A stretch of DNA of 64,000 bases from Streptomyces iakyrus (GCF_000717055.1 NZ_JNXI01000006.1:124001-188000), one strand, 5' to 3'. Positions 1 to 9,059 are shown, counted from the stretch's first letter. Translations and numbers: made by a program. The notes: generated by a model not told the origin, from the letters alone.

Positions 1-299
1 GACGTGGTGACACGTGTCGCGATGGAGTTGAGCAGCGCGGTACCGAACGCGGCCCCCACCTGCTGCACGGTGTTGTACGCCGCCGACGCGACACCCGCCT
101 CGGCGGGGTCGAGCCGGACCGTCGCCCTGTTCGTCGCCGTCGCGAGCAGGCAGCCGAGTCCGATACCGGTGAGGATCATGGACGGCGTGAGGTACACCGG
201 GAACACGTGGGAGCTGTCCACTTCCAACCGCGTGAGGATCAGCATCCCGGCGGCCGACGACAGCAGGCTGCCCGAGCTCACCCACGTACCCGCTGCCCC
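1..299 (-). pseudogene. C-terminal fragment of a DHA2-type MFS transporter
   Basis: Read on the minus strand, one open frame gives transporter-like sequence, including a glycine-rich helix (GIGLGCLLATATNRATV) followed by LDPAEAGVASAAYNTVQQVG. This is the hallmark of the EmrB/QacA (DHA2) 14-helix drug exporters. The 3' part runs off the left edge of the window. The 5' part is missing: upstream of about position 299 the sequence becomes a kinase fragment read on the other strand, with no start codon or signal. The piece is therefore a broken gene, or half of one whose remainder lies outside the window. The family call is firm; the exact break is only good to about 15 bases. Confidence 0.7.
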
Positions 300-528
300 G
301 CCCCCGGAACCGGTCGTCGACTCCAACGGCGCGGGCGACGCCTTCGCCGCCGCGTTCCTCCACGCCTGGCTCGACGGCACCCCGCCCCACCGCAGCGCCC
401 TGCACGGCGCGGTGGCCGGCGCCTACGCCTGCACGGTCCCGTCGACCCGGGCCGCCGCCATCGGACGGGAGGAACTGAAGGCGGGGGTGGCGCGGCTGGA
501 GCGGCCCAGGCGGCCGGACACGGCTTAG
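300..528 (+). pseudogene. C-terminal fragment of a PfkB-family carbohydrate kinase
   Basis: The frame ending in TAG contains VVDSNGAGDAFAAAFLHAWL, which is the second PfkB signature (DTxGAGD anion hole with the catalytic Asp). It is followed by a typical alanine-rich C-terminal helix. Only about 75 residues of a family that is usually near 300 are present. The same frame runs on upstream to an ATG near the window start, but that part is the antisense of a transporter gene, so the long reading is an artefact of the junction. No function is expected from this remnant. Confidence 0.65.
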
Positions 529-647
529 GGCCGAGCCCCGGGTGACACGTCCTTGCGGCGGCTGATGCTGCGGACGCTCGCCACCGTCAGGATCCCGAGG
601 GCGACGAGGGTGGCCGCGGCGCCGATCAGCTGGGCGGGGGTGTGCAT
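525..647 (-). CDS. 40-residue single-helix membrane peptide
   Basis: A short frame starts at an ATG preceded by a strong GGAGGT ribosome site three bases upstream. The product is MHTPAQLIGAAATLVALGIL followed by a Thr-Val-Ala-Ser-Val stretch and a basic tail (SISRRKD). That predicts one transmembrane helix over residues 6-24 with a positively charged cytoplasmic C-terminus. Its TAA overlaps the stop codon of the opposing kinase fragment, so the two transcripts would converge. Size and layout match the small membrane proteins common in Streptomyces; no function can be assigned. The ribosome site and codon choice make it more likely real than chance. Confidence 0.55.
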   Translation of the reverse strand: MHTPAQLIGAAATLVALGILTVASVRSISRRKDVSPGARP

Positions 648-830
648 GGGACCTCCAGGGGCGGCAGCGGCCGGGAAGCGGACGGGGTTTAGTCATATAG
701 GCATGGGAAGCGGGTGACCTGCGCAATCCCCAGCCGCACAGGCCTCTGAATTCACTCGGAGAGCAGAGGGAACGCCGATGGGGGGTGGCGGGTGGGCGCC
801 CCCGCAATCGAACGCCTACGATCCTCTGTT

Positions 831-2882
831 GTGTCCAAACTGACCGACGTGCCCAAACGGATCCTGATCGGGCGCGCACTGCGCAGCGACCGGCTGGGCG
901 AAACGCTCCTGCCGAAGCGCATCGCACTCCCCGTCTTCGCCTCCGACCCGCTCTCCTCCGTGGCGTACGCGCCCGGCGAGGTCCTGCTGGTCCTGTCGAT
1001 CGCGGGCGTGACGGCGTACCACTTCAGCCCCTGGATCGCCGTCGCGGTCGTCGTGCTGATGTTCACCGTGGTGGCGTCGTACCGGCAGAACGTGCACGCC
1101 TACCCCAGCGGCGGCGGCGACTACGAGGTGGCGACCACCAACCTCGGCCCCAAGGCCGGCCTGACGGTCGCGAGCGCGCTGCTCGTCGACTACGTCCTCA
1201 CCGTGGCCGTGTCGATCTCCTCCGGCATCGAGAACCTCGGCTCCGCGATCCCGTTCGTCGTCGAGCACAAGGTGCTCTGCGCGATCGGCGTGATCGTGCT
1301 GCTGACCTTGATGAACCTGCGCGGGGTCAAGGAGTCCGGCTCGCTGTTCGCGATCCCGACGTACGTCTTCGTCTTCGGCGTCTTCACCATGATCGCGTGG
1401 GGCGCCTTCCGCGGACTGGTCCTGGACGACACCATGCGGGCGCCGACCGCGGACTACGTCATCAAGCCCGAGCACCAGGGACTGGCCGGATTCGCCCTGG
1501 TCTTCCTGCTGCTGCGCGCCTTCTCCTCCGGCTGCGCCGCCCTCACCGGCGTCGAGGCGATCTCCAACGGCGTCCCGGCCTTCCGCAAGCCCAAGTCGAA
1601 GAACGCCGCGACCACCCTCGCCATGATGGGCCTGCTGGCCGTCACCATGTTCTGCGGCATCATCGCGCTGGCCGCCGCGACCGACGTCCGCATGGCCGAG
1701 AACCCGGCCAAGGACCTGATTCACAACGGCGTCCCCCTCGGCCCGGACTACGTGCAGAACCCGGTGATCTCCCAGGTGGCCGAGGCGGTCTTCGGCAAGG
1801 GCAGCTTCCTGTTCATCATCCTGGCCGCCGCCACCGCGCTGGTGCTGTTCCTCGCCGCCAACACCGCCTACAACGGCTTCCCGCTGCTCGGCTCGATCCT
1901 CGCCCAGGACCGGTACCTGCCGCGCCAGCTGCACACCCGCGGCGACCGGCTGGCCTTCTCCAACGGCATCGTGCTCCTCGCGGGCGCCGCCGCACTGCTG
2001 GTGGGAATCTACGGAGCCGACTCCACCCGCCTGATCCAGCTGTACATCGTCGGCGTGTTCGTGTCCTTCACGCTCAGCCAGACCGGCATGGTCCGGCACT
2101 GGAACCGCCACCTGGCCACCGAGAAGGACCAGGCCAAGCGCCGCCACATGATCCGCTCCCGCGCGATCAACGCCTTCGGCGCCTTCTTCACCGGCCTGGT
2201 GCTGGTGGTCGTCCTCGTCACCAAGTTCACCCACGGCGCCTGGGTCGCCCTCCTCGGCATGGTGATCTTCTACGCGACGATGACGGCCATCCGCAAGCAC
2301 TACGACCGGGTCGCCGCCGAGATCGCCGCCCCCGAGGGCCCGAGCGACGACAGTGTGCGGCCCTCCCGCGTCCACTCGGTCGTGCTGATCTCCAAGATCC
2401 ACCGCCCGACGCTGCGCGCCCTGGCCTACGCCAAGCTGATGCGCTCGGACACGCTGGAAGCCCTCAGCGTCAACGTCGACCCGGCGGAGACCAAGGCCCT
2501 GCGCGAGGAGTGGGAGCGGCGCGGCATCGACGTACCGCTGAAGGTCCTGGACTCGCCCTACCGCGAGATCACGCGGCCGATCATCGAGTACGTCAAGAGC
2601 CTGCGCAAGGAGTCGCCGCGCGACGCGGTGTCCGTGATCATCCCCGAGTACGTCGTCGGCCACTGGTACGAGCACCTGCTGCACAACCAGAGCGCCCTGC
2701 GGCTGAAGGGCCGGCTGCTGTTCACGCCCGGGATCATGGTGACCTCGGTGCCGTACCAGCTGCAGTCCTCCGAGGCGGCCAAGCGGCGGGCCCGCAGGCA
2801 GCAGGACTGGAACGCGCCGGGTTCGGTGCGCCGGGGTCCCGCGCAGGTGCGGTCGAAGGAGTCCTCCGAGCCCAAGTCCTGA
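831..2882 (+). CDS. APC-superfamily amino acid permease
   Basis: A 683-residue membrane protein that probably imports amino acids or a related cation-coupled solute across the cytoplasmic membrane. The N-terminus (SKLTDVPKRILIGRAL) leads into FASDPLSSVAYAPGEVLL, the APC first-helix signature, and about a dozen hydrophobic segments follow to roughly residue 490. The last 170 residues are a soluble cytoplasmic domain (HSVVLISKIHRPTLRALAYA onward), typical of the long actinobacterial APC branch. The GTG chosen gives the usual family N-terminus. A GTG 39 bases earlier is in frame but adds an atypical leader. TACGAT lies about nine bases before the chosen start, so the mRNA may be leaderless. It is followed by the RNA methyltransferase gene on the same strand. 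Confidence 0.88.
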   Translation: MSKLTDVPKRILIGRALRSDRLGETLLPKRIALPVFASDPLSSVAYAPGEVLLVLSIAGVTAYHFSPWIAVAVVVLMFTVVASYRQNVHAYPSGGGDYEVATTNLGPKAGLTVASALLVDYVLTVAVSISSGIENLGSAIPFVVEHKVLCAIGVIVLLTLMNLRGVKESGSLFAIPTYVFVFGVFTMIAWGAFRGLVLDDTMRAPTADYVIKPEHQGLAGFALVFLLLRAFSSGCAALTGVEAISNGVPAFRKPKSKNAATTLAMMGLLAVTMFCGIIALAAATDVRMAENPAKDLIHNGVPLGPDYVQNPVISQVAEAVFGKGSFLFIILAAATALVLFLAANTAYNGFPLLGSILAQDRYLPRQLHTRGDRLAFSNGIVLLAGAAALLVGIYGADSTRLIQLYIVGVFVSFTLSQTGMVRHWNRHLATEKDQAKRRHMIRSRAINAFGAFFTGLVLVVVLVTKFTHGAWVALLGMVIFYATMTAIRKHYDRVAAEIAAPEGPSDDSVRPSRVHSVVLISKIHRPTLRALAYAKLMRSDTLEALSVNVDPAETKALREEWERRGIDVPLKVLDSPYREITRPIIEYVKSLRKESPRDAVSVIIPEYVVGHWYEHLLHNQSALRLKGRLLFTPGIMVTSVPYQLQSSEAAKRRARRQQDWNAPGSVRRGPAQVRSKESSEPKS

Positions 2883-3015
2883 CGAATTCCCGGACGATTT
2901 CCCGGGGCGACGGCTCGTGTGAAGCGGCCGGGCGGCAGCCACGTAGACTGGTGGGCTGTTGTCCGGCCGTTTCCGTTCGGCCCTTCCCCCTCACGCGTTT
3001 TGGAGTCACCCCGCC

Positions 3016-4344
3016 ATGCAGGCAGAACCGAGGAAGTCGCTGGTGGGGGAGGAGTACGAGGTCGAGGTCGGCCCCGTCGCCCACGGCGGTCACTGCATCG
3101 CCCGCACGTCCGAGGGGCAGGTGCTGTTCGTCCGGCACGCGCTGCCCGGCGAGCGGGTCGTGGCACGGGTGACGGAGGGCGAGGAGGGCGCGCGGTACCT
3201 GCGCGCGGACGCCGTGACGGTCCTGGACGCCTCCAAGGACCGGATCGACGAGCCCTGCCCGTTCGCCGGCCCCGGCCGCTGCGGCGGCTGCGACTGGCAG
3301 CACGCCAAGCCGGGCGCGCAGCGGCGCCTGAAGGCCGATGTCATCGCCGAACAGCTCCAGCACCTCGCCGGGCTCACCCCGGAGGAGGCCGGCTGGGACG
3401 GCACGGTGCTGCCCGCCGAGGGCGACAAGGTGCCGGCCGGCCAGGTCCCCGCGTGGCGCACCCGCGTCCAGTACGCCGTCACCGCCGACGGCCGGGCGGG
3501 CCTGCGCCGGCACCGCTCCCACGAGGTCGAGCCCATCGACCACTGCATGATCGCCGCGGAGGGCGTCAGCGAGCTGGGTATCGAGAAGCGGGTCTGGACG
3601 GGCATGGACTCCGTCGAGGCGATCGCGGCGACGGGCTCCCAGGACCGCCAGGTGATCCTCACCCCGAAGCCGGGCGCGCGCCTGCCGCTGGTCGAGCTCG
3701 ACCGCCCGGTCTCCGTCCTGCGCGTGGACGAGCGCTCCGGTGGCGTCCACCGCGTCCACGGCCGCCCCTTCGTCCGCGAACGCGCCGACGGCCGCACGCA
3801 CCGCGTCGGCAACGGCGGCTTCTGGCAGGTCCACCCGAAGGCGGCCGACACGCTGGTCACGGCCGTGATGCAGGGCCTGCTCCCGCGCAAGGGCGACATG
3901 GCCCTCGACCTCTACTGCGGCGTCGGCCTCTTCGCCGGCGCCCTCGCCGACCGCGTCGGCGACCAGGGCGCCGTCCTCGGCATCGAGTCCGGCAAGCGCG
4001 CGGTGGAGGACGCACGGCACAACCTCGCGGACTTCGAGCGGGTGCGGATCGAGCAGGGCAAGGTCGAGAGCGTGCTGCCGCGCACGGGCATCGAGGAGGT
4101 CGACCTGATCGTCCTGGACCCGCCGCGGGCGGGGGCGGGCCGCAAGACGGTCCACCATCTGGCCTCGCTGGGCGCGCGGCGGATCGCGTATGTGGCGTGC
4201 GATCCCGCTGCGTTGGCGCGGGACTTGGGGTATTTCCGGGACGGGGGGTACCGGGTGCGGACGCTTCGGGCGTTCGACCTGTTTCCGATGACGCATCACG
4301 TCGAGTGTGTCGCGATCCTAGAACCCGCCGCGAAGGGCTCCTGA
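3016..4344 (+). CDS. TRAM-domain, TrmA/RumA-like class I SAM RNA methyltransferase
   Basis: A 442-residue enzyme expected to methylate C5 of a uridine in tRNA or rRNA using S-adenosylmethionine. Residues 8-70 form a TRAM RNA-binding domain. A Cys cluster follows (CPFAGPGRCGGCDWQ plus a later DHC), which fits the [4Fe-4S] site of RumA/TrmA proteins. The SAM-binding loop is DLYCGVGLFAGALADRV. The catalytic region has VLDPPRAG and YVACDPAALARDL, with the nucleophilic Cys. An in-frame GTG lies 57 bases upstream, but the ATG gives the normal TRAM start; TAGACT about 67 bases upstream is a possible -10. The last ~20 codons are duplicated twice further right, and this gene is inferred to be the insertion site of the two islands. 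Its present C-terminus may have been supplied by the first island. Confidence 0.9.
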   Translation: MQAEPRKSLVGEEYEVEVGPVAHGGHCIARTSEGQVLFVRHALPGERVVARVTEGEEGARYLRADAVTVLDASKDRIDEPCPFAGPGRCGGCDWQHAKPGAQRRLKADVIAEQLQHLAGLTPEEAGWDGTVLPAEGDKVPAGQVPAWRTRVQYAVTADGRAGLRRHRSHEVEPIDHCMIAAEGVSELGIEKRVWTGMDSVEAIAATGSQDRQVILTPKPGARLPLVELDRPVSVLRVDERSGGVHRVHGRPFVRERADGRTHRVGNGGFWQVHPKAADTLVTAVMQGLLPRKGDMALDLYCGVGLFAGALADRVGDQGAVLGIESGKRAVEDARHNLADFERVRIEQGKVESVLPRTGIEEVDLIVLDPPRAGAGRKTVHHLASLGARRIAYVACDPAALARDLGYFRDGGYRVRTLRAFDLFPMTHHVECVAILEPAAKGS

Positions 4345-4440
4345 CCTGCGGTTTTGTGTGTGCGCATTATGTGCGGTGTGGGCGTTACGGGCGATATCTT
4401 GACGCTGAAATGACGCTCGTGACGCTCATTTGACGCTGGT
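4282..4440. other. Attachment-site copy 1 (gene 3' end plus TGACGCT repeats)
   Basis: The 3' end of the RNA methyltransferase contains CGATGACGCA, shared with two later copies that also still encode a FxMTHxxECVAILEP-like C-terminus. About 55 bases past the stop lie four TGACGCT repeats at spacings of 11, 9 and 11 bases. Similar pairs flank the other two copies. The arrangement is that of a crossover core plus recombinase or Xis arm sites. I infer attL of island 1. The 200 bases up to the next gene hold nothing else that I can recognise. Confidence 0.65.
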
Positions 4441-4545
4441 TCTGATGGGGTGTCAGGCGCGTTGGGGCGCTGGTTAAACGGCCGGTAGCGGCGGGGAAAT
4501 GGGTGGCTCCATGCATAGCAGCGGGCTCGTGCCCGCCGGAACCAC

Positions 4546-4839
4546 CTACCTGACGTCCTGCCGCGCAGGGACCTCACCACCGAGATGCGACGCCCGCCGC
4601 TCCGCACCCCTCTCAAGCGATCGGAGCTCCTCCTGCCGCACCTCCATCTCAATGGGCGGAGCGGCTGGCGGCTGGCCCGTGCGCCAAGCCGAGTACAGGC
4701 CCGCCAGGGCGATGGTCACGGCAGCGAGGGACTCCGGTGACAACCCCAAGGCCACCAGCGTGACCCCGGTTGCGAGCACCATGACGAACGCAACGAGGTC
4801 CAGGGCAGGGGAGCGGCGGAGCGGGGTGGGACGGCGCAC
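4546..4839 (-). CDS. Small two-helix membrane protein, unknown
   Basis: A 97-residue product with two hydrophobic stretches (about residues 12-34, ALDLVAFVMVLATGVTLVAL, and 36-52). A soluble, charged tail (EMEVRQEELRSLERGAERRA) may form a short coiled coil. The start codon is GTG with GAGAGGA about seven bases upstream. It is the first gene inside island 1, pointing toward the attachment site and divergent from the NaeI-like gene, so the ~110 bases between them should hold both promoters. I do not recognise a family. Small membrane proteins of this type occur next to defence genes as effectors or immunity partners, but nothing here proves that role. Confidence 0.55.
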   Translation of the reverse strand: MRRPTPLRRSPALDLVAFVMVLATGVTLVALGLSPESLAAVTIALAGLYSAWRTGQPPAAPPIEMEVRQEELRSLERGAERRASHLGGEVPARQDVR

Positions 4840-4950
4840 GGGCGGATTCCTCTCGGTTCAGGCTATGGTGATCAGCTTTCCTGAGGGCGCCCTCGCTCGC
4901 TAGATTTTCCCAGTTCTATCGGAGAAAATAGCCGTCTTGCCGAGAGAATT

Positions 4951-6786
4951 GTGAGCCTGATGTCCCCATTCCGCGCCAGCGGACGGCCTACCGTGCCTCC
5001 ATCGACAGGTTCGGATGCCGTAGATGCGCTTGTGCTGCTCCTGCTGGACATACGCACGCAAGCTCGGCTATCCGTCGAGGACGTCCACGAACTACTCAGG
5101 ACCAGCGGCCAGTTTGATGGTCAACTGCCCGCCCGATCGACGCTCTACCGCAAGCTGAGCGGCGTCGGGTTGAAGAACGAACGGCGTCTGATCGAGGCCA
5201 TCGTCAGGGTCTGCATCCCCGACGCTCAGCGTGCCAACACGCTCAGGGAACAGGCCATCTCCCTACTGCATCAGGCTTGGTCGGAGGATGCCGAGCCAGA
5301 TCAGCCGGAGCCCGGAGCGGTTCCGGACGACGGAGGCTCGCTGGCAGAACTGGTCAGGGTTCAGCGCGAGTTGATCGATACTCAGGCCCAGCTCACTGCC
5401 GCGCTCCAAACCGCTACCGAGGCTGAGAAAGAATCTGCCAAGTCACGCGCGCTCGTTACCACGCTGTTGGTACTTGGAGCTTTGGGGCGCCCCGCAGCCG
5501 GACGAGTCTCAACTCCTTCCCCTGATGGCCCTTCCTATGCCGTCTCCGGAATCGAGCTGTCCAGACTGCGGACCCGCCTCGCGGCCGCCGAGGCCGAACG
5601 AGACGAGGCTCAGCAAGTCGCTCGCGCAGCACAACATCGACTGGCCGAGGCAGAGAACCTGCTTACCGCCCACGGCACTGGCTCCACAGACCCCACGGGT
5701 CTTTCAGCTCCTACCCCTACAGGTCCCGTGGAATGGCCGACGACTCGGACCGATCCCGCCGGCCAGGCTGCCCCAGCAGATACGCTCCGCAGCTCCCGTC
5801 AGGCACTGCCGGACACCACCGCCATCGAGCGGGAGGTAGAGCAAGGGGAGGGGGTGTCGTCGTTCGAGGGGCACGAGCGCGTCCGGTCACTAGAACAGGA
5901 TCCGGAACTGGCCGAGGTCCTCGCCGAGATGCTGCGTTTGGACCCAGATGGCAGCCGCATGGGATCCGTGATCGACGGAGCGGGACGGCACCTGCTTGAC
6001 CCCGCACACACCGGCCGCTACCTATGGTCCCAGCTCACCAAGGTCGAGAAGACAGGCTTGGGCACCGCCGTGTATCACCGGATGCAGCGCGAGTTGGGCC
6101 TCCCTGACGGACTGCACCTGGACTTCATGGTGGCCGGGCACGACGTCGACATGAAGTTCACCCGGGGCAGTAACTGGATGTTCCCGCCTGAACTGCAGGG
6201 TGGCCTGTGCCTGGTCGTACGCGCTGATGACGCCAGCGGCCTGTGGAGCATCGGCCTGCTGCGGGTGAGGTCCGAACTGATGAACGCGGGTTCGAACCGC
6301 GACGGGAAACGCACGCTAAGCGCGCAGGGCCGGGAGGCAATCCACTGGATCCACTCCAACCTTCCCCTGCCCGAGCATGCCCTGCGTCGACTGTCTGCTG
6401 ACACAGTGAGTTCGATCTTCGCCAAGGCTTCAGGACAGGCTCGCACCGAGGAGCTGTTCCTGCAGGCACAGCTCACTCCCATCACCACTGCGGACCTCTC
6501 CGCCGTCACCATGCAGGCTGATGGGGTTAAGCGAGCGCGGGAGGCGCGGCAGAGGCTCGCCCATCGGGGCGTGCTCGTCCTTAATGGCACTCGCCCCCGC
6601 GACGTCGAGTGGGCCTGGGGCCTCGGTCTACCTGCCCTTGAACCAAGCACGTGGATGAGTGTCCGGCTCACCCCGGCACAACCCGGACACGAAGGCACTC
6701 CCGCGATCGTGCTCGACGGTACCCCGTGGTGCGTGGCTCACCCGGAGGATCTAGAAGTCCCCCTGCCCACAGCTGCCCTCGCATGA
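4951..6786 (+). CDS. Helix-turn-helix/coiled-coil protein with NaeI-like endonuclease domain
   Basis: A 611-residue fusion. Residues ~20-95 resemble an actinobacterial XRE-like helix-turn-helix (RSTLYRKLSGVGLKNERRL). Two heptad-rich stretches follow (about 130-170 and 195-230). From about residue 315 it resembles the type IIE restriction enzyme NaeI: LRLDPDGSRMGSVID, HTGRYLWSQLTKVEKTGLGT, then DFMVAGHDVDMKFTRGSNWM near residue 391, where D..VDMK matches the metal-binding D-x8-D-x-K of NaeI as I remember it. The NaeI Glu70 position looks like Tyr here. No DNA methyltransferase is adjacent, unlike a true restriction-modification pair. Likely a DNA-cleaving defence effector with its own sensing or DNA-binding region. 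GTG start; an ATG nine bases later is possible. Confidence 0.75.
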   Translation: MSLMSPFRASGRPTVPPSTGSDAVDALVLLLLDIRTQARLSVEDVHELLRTSGQFDGQLPARSTLYRKLSGVGLKNERRLIEAIVRVCIPDAQRANTLREQAISLLHQAWSEDAEPDQPEPGAVPDDGGSLAELVRVQRELIDTQAQLTAALQTATEAEKESAKSRALVTTLLVLGALGRPAAGRVSTPSPDGPSYAVSGIELSRLRTRLAAAEAERDEAQQVARAAQHRLAEAENLLTAHGTGSTDPTGLSAPTPTGPVEWPTTRTDPAGQAAPADTLRSSRQALPDTTAIEREVEQGEGVSSFEGHERVRSLEQDPELAEVLAEMLRLDPDGSRMGSVIDGAGRHLLDPAHTGRYLWSQLTKVEKTGLGTAVYHRMQRELGLPDGLHLDFMVAGHDVDMKFTRGSNWMFPPELQGGLCLVVRADDASGLWSIGLLRVRSELMNAGSNRDGKRTLSAQGREAIHWIHSNLPLPEHALRRLSADTVSSIFAKASGQARTEELFLQAQLTPITTADLSAVTMQADGVKRAREARQRLAHRGVLVLNGTRPRDVEWAWGLGLPALEPSTWMSVRLTPAQPGHEGTPAIVLDGTPWCVAHPEDLEVPLPTAALA

Positions 6787-6839
6787 CCGGCGCCAGCCGC
6801 ACTCACGATGTACATGCTCCATGACCTGTCCAGAGGACC

Positions 6840-8299
6840 TTAGCGGCCTGGAGCACGGAACGCGTAGAGCAGGCGGGCAGCCAGTTCCTCGGCCAGGTCG
6901 CTGCGCCGACTGGCAACCACCGCCGCAGTGACAGCTTCTTCGGGTTGGACGCGGACAGGACTATCCGACATACGCATCCCGCTGGACCGGCGGGGATCGA
7001 CTTCACTCAGACGTTCGACCGTGACCATCATGGTGTTTTCGATACCGGCCGCCGGTGCATATGACGGAGCGGCCTGTCCATCGACAGCTTCCAGCACCTC
7101 CAACAGAGTCTTGATCCGTTCGCGAACATCGTCCTCGTCGAGTACGTACGTGATGCCTGGTTTGGGAAGCGAGTCCCAGGCACTCCTCTGCCCGGATCGT
7201 GTGATTGCCAGGCCAGCCGAGCGCCCCCGAGGATTGGCAACAGCGACCACCGTCATCTCAGCGGCGTTGTGGACGTCGACCTGCTCAGCGTTCGTAAACA
7301 GCCCCTTCGAACGGCCCAGGTTCACCATTTCCTCGGCCAGCTCCCGCATGCGCGTCGCAGTGATCCTGCTTGTCACCGGAATGGGCACCAAGTGGATCTC
7401 CAGCAGGGAAGGACCATTGGTGTAGCCACTCGACGGCACGAGGTCCCTGTACCAAGTCACGCTGGCCGGTTGATCGAGGGGCTGCCAGATCAGCTCGTCT
7501 GTGGGCTGTCCGGAAGAAGGCGCCTTCGGCAGGGATGCTGCGTTCGCGGGTTTGAACTGGGTGATCACTCCCGTCAGGAAGAGAGCCGCATGCTGCGCTG
7601 CGGTTTCCTGCACGCCGGCATCGTCGGTGCTCCGCTTGGTTCCGTTCGCCAAATCACTGATCCCCCGGACCAGAAGGTAGGGGACCCCCGCCTTGGTCGC
7701 GGCGTTGGCGAAACCCGCACCTTCCATCTCCACAGCTACGGCGTCGTTGAAGTTCCGGTCCAAGTGGACTCGGGACGGCGACTCGGCCGGAGCGTCCAGC
7801 ACGAGGTCGCCCGCCGCGATGGGTTTGAAGTGCACCTTGGTCGTGGCTCGTTCCGCCTCCGACAGGGCTCCCCGCCATTCATCCACGCTGTGGACGTACA
7901 TGGCCACCTGCTGGAGCGGATGGGAAGTTTCCCAGCTGCGCGGGCGCCCCTTGAACCCTTCCGGACTCTCCTTGCCCCCGTGGTACGCGTACACCTCAAG
8001 GGCAACCACCACGTCGCCTGGCGAAACGTCGGACTTGAGCGATCCCGCGATTCCGACGAAGAAGACGGCTTGGGGGCGCACGAAATTGATGGCCCGCTCG
8101 GTGATCACCGCCGCAGAGTCGTTCCCCGGCCCGGTGGCAGCCAGATAGACCGTCCAGGACGTACCCGGCAGCCGACCTCGCTCGAACACCGTTCCTGCTT
8201 GATCGACTCTCTCCAGCCCCTCCAACAGCCGACGCACCGCCTTGGGTACTCCAGCGGCAGTGCAGTCAGTACAACGAGCGTTTCCCCAGTTGCGTCCAT
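6840..8299 (-). pseudogene. Nucleoside phosphorylase/MTA-SAH nucleosidase-like protein, frameshifted near its start
   Basis: The start ATG has AAGGGGG upstream and begins MDATGETLVVLTALPLEYP, the usual start of PNP_UDP-type domains. About 20 codons in, the frame must shift by -1 (GAGTACCCAAGGCGG) to continue into AVRRLLEGLER and the rest: GPGNDSAAVITERAI, FVGIAGSLKSDVSPGDVVVA, VAVEMEGAGFANAA and VRGISDLAN. That covers the nucleosidase core to about residue 240. One missing C would explain the break. The C-terminal 220 residues (LLEIHLVPIPVTSRITATRM onward) are a domain I do not recognise. It is convergent with the NaeI-like gene. Such nucleosidase modules are known effectors in actinobacterial conflict proteins. 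It could be a pseudogene, a phase-variable gene or a sequencing error. Confidence 0.7.
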
Positions 8300-8560
8300 G
8301 ACCGCCCCCTTGCCGCCACCGCTGTGTGCGTCTCGCGCTCATACCGTACGTAGATCCAGTGAGCCTCACGGAACGGGGTGGTCACCGGCGTGTCGGCGGC
8401 CACGCCGATCCCCGACCAGCTGTTGCGCAGGCGCCGACGGGCGGGCATCCCGACCTTCCGCTCACGCAGAACGCCGAAAACGCCACAGCGCCCGACCTGA
8501 CCGAAGCCGACCCGAGCGCTGCGTAGCAGGTCAGAAGGGGTTTCCCCTCCCCGCATCCGT

Positions 8561-8602
8561 AGGCCCTGTGGGACTCGAACCCACAACCAATGGATTAAAA
8601 GT
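8561..8602 (-). other. 3' half of a tRNA-Lys gene, attachment-site remnant
   Basis: Read on the minus strand this is GGACTTTTAATCC (anticodon loop with TTT), then the T-arm GTGGGTTCGAGTCCCAC and an acceptor-like AGGGCCTA. The 5' half (acceptor, D-arm, first anticodon strand) is absent, and the pairing partner of the anticodon stem breaks off after three bases. So it is not a working tRNA. A tRNA 3' half is what tyrosine integrases leave at one end of an integrated element. The repeat module that follows supports that reading. Confidence 0.65.
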
Positions 8603-8619
8603 CCTGGCCAAAGCTTGCT

Positions 8620-8739
8620 GGGTGGTTCCGGACGGTTCTTCGGTGTCCGGAACCACCAGGTCAGAGCGCATGCGCCGTAAGCGGCGATCCACCTACCGAT
8701 GGGTCGTGCCACACCGTCCGCTCACGCATCGCTCACGCA
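8620..8739. repeat. Recombination-type repeat module, copy 1
   Basis: A perfect 13-base inverted repeat (GGTGGTTCCGGAC, 11-base loop, GTCCGGAACCACC) is followed after ~58 bases by CGTCCGCTCACGCATC and a second CTCACGCA, giving GCTCACGCA twice at 11-base spacing. The same arrangement, with the same distances to within a base, recurs 6.5 kb to the right. The hairpin could also end transcription. The rest of the ~800-base gap between the frameshifted nucleosidase and the next small gene shows no convincing gene. Confidence 0.6.
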
Positions 8740-9041
8740 GGGCACCCCGCATGAACTGCATGGAACACTCTGGGCGGGCCACGCTGCGGATCCATCCAAG
8801 ATCGGAAAAAGTGGGCTCGACCCTACAGACGCCAGCCCGTTCGACGGGCAGCCTGGGTGTATCGGCTCAGCCACGTTCCCGTGGCGCAGATCTTCAAGAT
8901 CAGCAAAGGCATCAACCCTGATGCTGACCCGCGCCCTCACGGCGGCAAGTGTTGTACGTGGTGCCTCAAAGTGGCTCGGCTCGTTGAGTTCAGCCGCGTG
9001 TCCGTCCAATCGTGCGGGTGAAGCCGAGGGTGATCACGAAA

Positions 9042-9059
9042 TGTACCCAGCGGGGTACA
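9042..9059. promoter_or_regulatory. Palindromic operator candidate
   Basis: TGTACCC and GGGTACA form a perfect 7-base palindrome around a 4-base spacer, about 50 bases before the start of a small gene. Position and symmetry suggest a binding site for a dimeric repressor. No other copy was noticed in the window. Confidence 0.4.

Noticed and set aside
785..3172. Very long open frames overlapping the permease and methyltransferase on other frames and strands
   Set aside because: They are side effects of high GC content: low-complexity Arg/Pro/Ala translations that mirror the real gene and have no domain or ribosome site.
4399..4440. CRISPR-like short repeats
   Set aside because: The repeats are 7 bases with 2-4 base spacing; there are no spacers of useful length and no cas genes.
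8561..8602. Functional tRNA-Lys gene
   Set aside because: The 5' half is missing and the anticodon stem cannot pair fully.
8620..8656. Transposon terminal inverted repeat
   Set aside because: The arms are 11 bases apart, forming a hairpin, and both copies lie in the same orientation with no transposase between them.
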